In this document: piece by piece, positions 62,036 through 64,000 of the stretch
Position numbering within the stretch: the first letter of the stretch is position 1
How the letters are laid out: each line of letters begins with the position of its first letter
From: Notospermus geniculatus
Lineage: Eukaryota > Nemertea > Pilidiophora > Heteronemertea > Lineidae
Direction of reading: 5' to 3'
DNA length: 64,000 bases
Assembly: GCA_002633025.1 (NCBI GenBank)
Contig: NMRB01000840.1
Location: forward strand, 19,555-83,554
The notes under the pieces: model-generated
Database searches by the model: none
What the model was told of the DNA's origin: nothing
Seen by the model: the letters and a program-made list of their open reading frames with translations, nothing else
Program-made: the position numbers and the translations under genes

Positions 62036-62373
62036 GGCTGAGGGACCACTATAGTACTGCTCGAAAACAGCAGTACACCGCTGTCAATCCAACAAGACAC
62101 GCAGAACTAAACTATTGATGTTATGTGTGCAATGTGAAAGCAATACTGGCACCATTCAAATGAGCCTGTGTGTAACTGTTATACTAGACAAGTCTTATCG
62201 ATCCCCCATCAATTATATTTTTCCATCGACGGACACGAGTTCCATTTATCTTTGATCAGTTTATTCCAAGAATAACTTGATTACGAATACGCACGTTATG
62301 AAGTCGAAAACATTTGTTATCGGCGGTTCACGACAATACGATATATCTATCTCCAAATCGTAGACATGTAATC

Positions 62374-62643
62374 ATGACATGGACGATGAATCATCAACTG
62401 AATGCAGTCACCTTACTTGTTTTATTTTCTGAAGTACTTTTGCTCACAGAGGGGCGGTCTCATAGTGCTGTACAGTTCAATTGCAGCTTGTTGAAACTGA
62501 CAAGGAAGGCAAACTTCTTGACAATACCAGAGAAGGAGGAAGCAATTAACAAGCTAGTGGGAATGATGCAGCACAGCCTGAAGCCAGCAGCACACCAGGC
62601 AATCTACTCACCACCGACCTTTTCGGCAGCCAAACTCCCTTAA
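62374..62643 (+). CDS. Doubtful open frame with signal-peptide-like start
   Basis: From ATG 62374 the frame gives 89 residues. Residues about 5-27 (MNHQLNAVTLLVLFSEVLLL then TEG) look like a signal peptide. This is followed by SAVQFNCSLLKLTRKANFLT and IPEKEEAINKLVGMMQHSLK. The last ~20 residues come from a family D repeat fragment (62583-62640), so if this is an exon it should splice before there, but I see no good donor. I recognise no family. Most likely chance. Confidence 0.15.
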   Translation: MTWTMNHQLNAVTLLVLFSEVLLLTEGRSHSAVQFNCSLLKLTRKANFLTIPEKEEAINKLVGMMQHSLKPAAHQAIYSPPTFSAAKLP

Positions 62644-63305
62644 AGCCCCACTGTATTGAATGTGAAAAACGCAAATCATCGCCGCGATTCTCGCACGACG
62701 TCAGCGTAGTGTAAAATGTACTACGCTCTGTCAGAATACATTAGAGCTCTCCCTGCAGATTTTTCCAATGCGTGCTGAAAACTAGGCCTTGATTCTGTGA
62801 AGTGCGTATCAGGCAAGCATTTTGGGGACCTTCACGAGGCTATGGCACCTCTATGTGCACTCTCCTAACTTTTTGAAAATATCGTAAAATTCAATACTGT
62901 GGGGCTTTAAATCAAGTCCTCCTCTTACAAAGCGAATCAGACATGACAGACAGCCATCTGGAGAGACAATCCAATGTCTTTACCCTCATATGATCTGCAA
63001 TCAATTTGGAACCCTCTTAATAAAGTTAACATGTACCTGATACGCACTATGGTTGCTGATGGAGATACATGTAATTGAATTTAATTGATTACCCTCCAAG
63101 GAGAAATAGCGAAGACTATACAACCTCTTGTATCTCTTGTATCTGTGTATATACACACTGTGGCACAAGACGACACCAAGGCATCCCGATTAGGTTCAGT
63201 AGTTTTAAAGCTGCGGACATTGAAGTGGAGGCCCTAAAATGCTGGATTTGCAGTTTGCAATAAAATCTGTAAAAAGATCTCTGACTTTGCTTCACAAATA
63301 TGGCT

Positions 63306-63419
63306 CAGGGTCCATATTCATAAAACTACTTAAGTCAAAGTGTGATACTTATCTTTTGTGTTGAACAAAGGATATGTGTCACACTTAGACTTAAGTCGTT
63401 TTATGAATACGGGCCCTGG
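63306..63419. mobile_element. Foldback element, CAGGGCCCGTATTCATAAAA ends
   Basis: CAGGGTCCATATTCATAAAA and CTACTTAAGTC at the left pair with GACTTAAGTCGTTTTATGAA and TACGGGCCCTG at the right, with inner AGTGTGATACTTATC/GATATGTGTCACACT also pairing. Confidence 0.85.
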
Positions 63420-64000
63420 AGCTGATATATAATCTTCGTGTTATTTCCTTCACACCAGTGTTTTGGGACCGAGGGTGCAAGTAGCTACGCCTTAAACATT
63501 TATTTGGGCACCCCCTACAGTGCAAATGACACACTCCTACACAGAGCACCCTGATCACTTCATGCTGCATAAAGTTGAATGCTGCTGATGGAATGTACAT
63601 GGCTGCATAAAAACTGAAGGACACACCTTATTCCAGTTCGATGATGTCATCTTTTGTCCCCGAACACACCTGAACCACTAATCAACTTGACGTCATATCT
63701 AACAGCAATGGATGAGCCAACCTTTCAGCGCTAACATAGATTTATAACTCATGGCAATATTCTATTCCCAAGCGTACTGTGGCATGTCATCATATAAATG
63801 ATAAATGGCATGCTGCATGCTTTAATTCAATAACATTTCCAACATATCGAATAATGGATTTTCACCAGTACAGCCCGCAAGCAGATTGGGTTTTATTCGC
63901 AAAGATACATGTATGGGTTTCAACATTTTTCTTCTGATTCTCCTGGTTCTGTTTCTAAATATGGAGTTATTTGGGTTACCCATACAATGCCATATGCAAA
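63420..64000. other. Right end, nothing supported
   Basis: No exon, element termini or RNA gene was recognised in the last 580 bases. Confidence 0.4.

Overview
This is metazoan genomic DNA, repeat-rich and with split genes, so most long open frames in it are not genes. The proteins are closest to animal families. The abundance of short foldback elements, tRNA-like and 5S-like SINE pieces, and TACATGTA-type palindromes suggests a marine invertebrate such as a non-vertebrate deuterostome or a lophotrochozoan. I cannot name the species.

One large gene dominates. On the minus strand, from 57964 down to the stop codon at 8266-8268, I can assemble an AGAP (centaurin-gamma) gene of about 50 kb: an Arf GTPase-activating protein with a GTPase-like domain, a split PH domain, an ArfGAP zinc finger and ankyrin repeats. 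Exons were found by reading both strands for splice sites and conserved family motifs. Neighbouring exons match in reading phase at every junction I could test. The order is: two alternative first exons (57862-57964 and 52431-52536), lead-in exon 51284-51342, GTPase exons 48126-48213, 46822-46907, 46275-46416, 45951-46085 and the start of 45488-45693, linker exons 45058-45219, 36651-36752, 34827-34970 and 25449-25541, three weak microexons (23376-23403, 19433-19477, 17247-17309), PH second half 13135-13275 and 12671-12822, ArfGAP 12355-12445, 11997-12114 and 11528-11720, then ankyrin and tail 8903-9070 and 8266-8607. The first half of the PH domain was not found. It may lie in the unresolved join at 20476.

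Inside the AGAP intron between 34827 and 25541 sits a foreign block, 25596 to about 28134. It carries two intact, phase-matched exons of a protein kinase D (PRKD) catalytic domain and the last bases of a third. It is flanked by an exact 44-base direct repeat (25551-25594 and 28136-28179) and a single N at 25595. This is either a chimeric assembly join or a real insertion, and it is the most notable anomaly here.

The rest is introns and flanks filled with repeats. These include a family with CAGGGTTTCCGCCAGA ends and apparent 5-base target duplications (eight copies), several other inverted-repeat families with two to five copies, long foldbacks, minisatellites, a tandem array at 29114-31150, and SINE-like pieces. 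The left 8.2 kb (3' flank) and the right 6 kb (5' flank) hold no gene I can support, apart from one doubtful secreted-type reading frame at 62374-62643. I see no CRISPR array, prokaryotic operon, viral gene or functional RNA gene.
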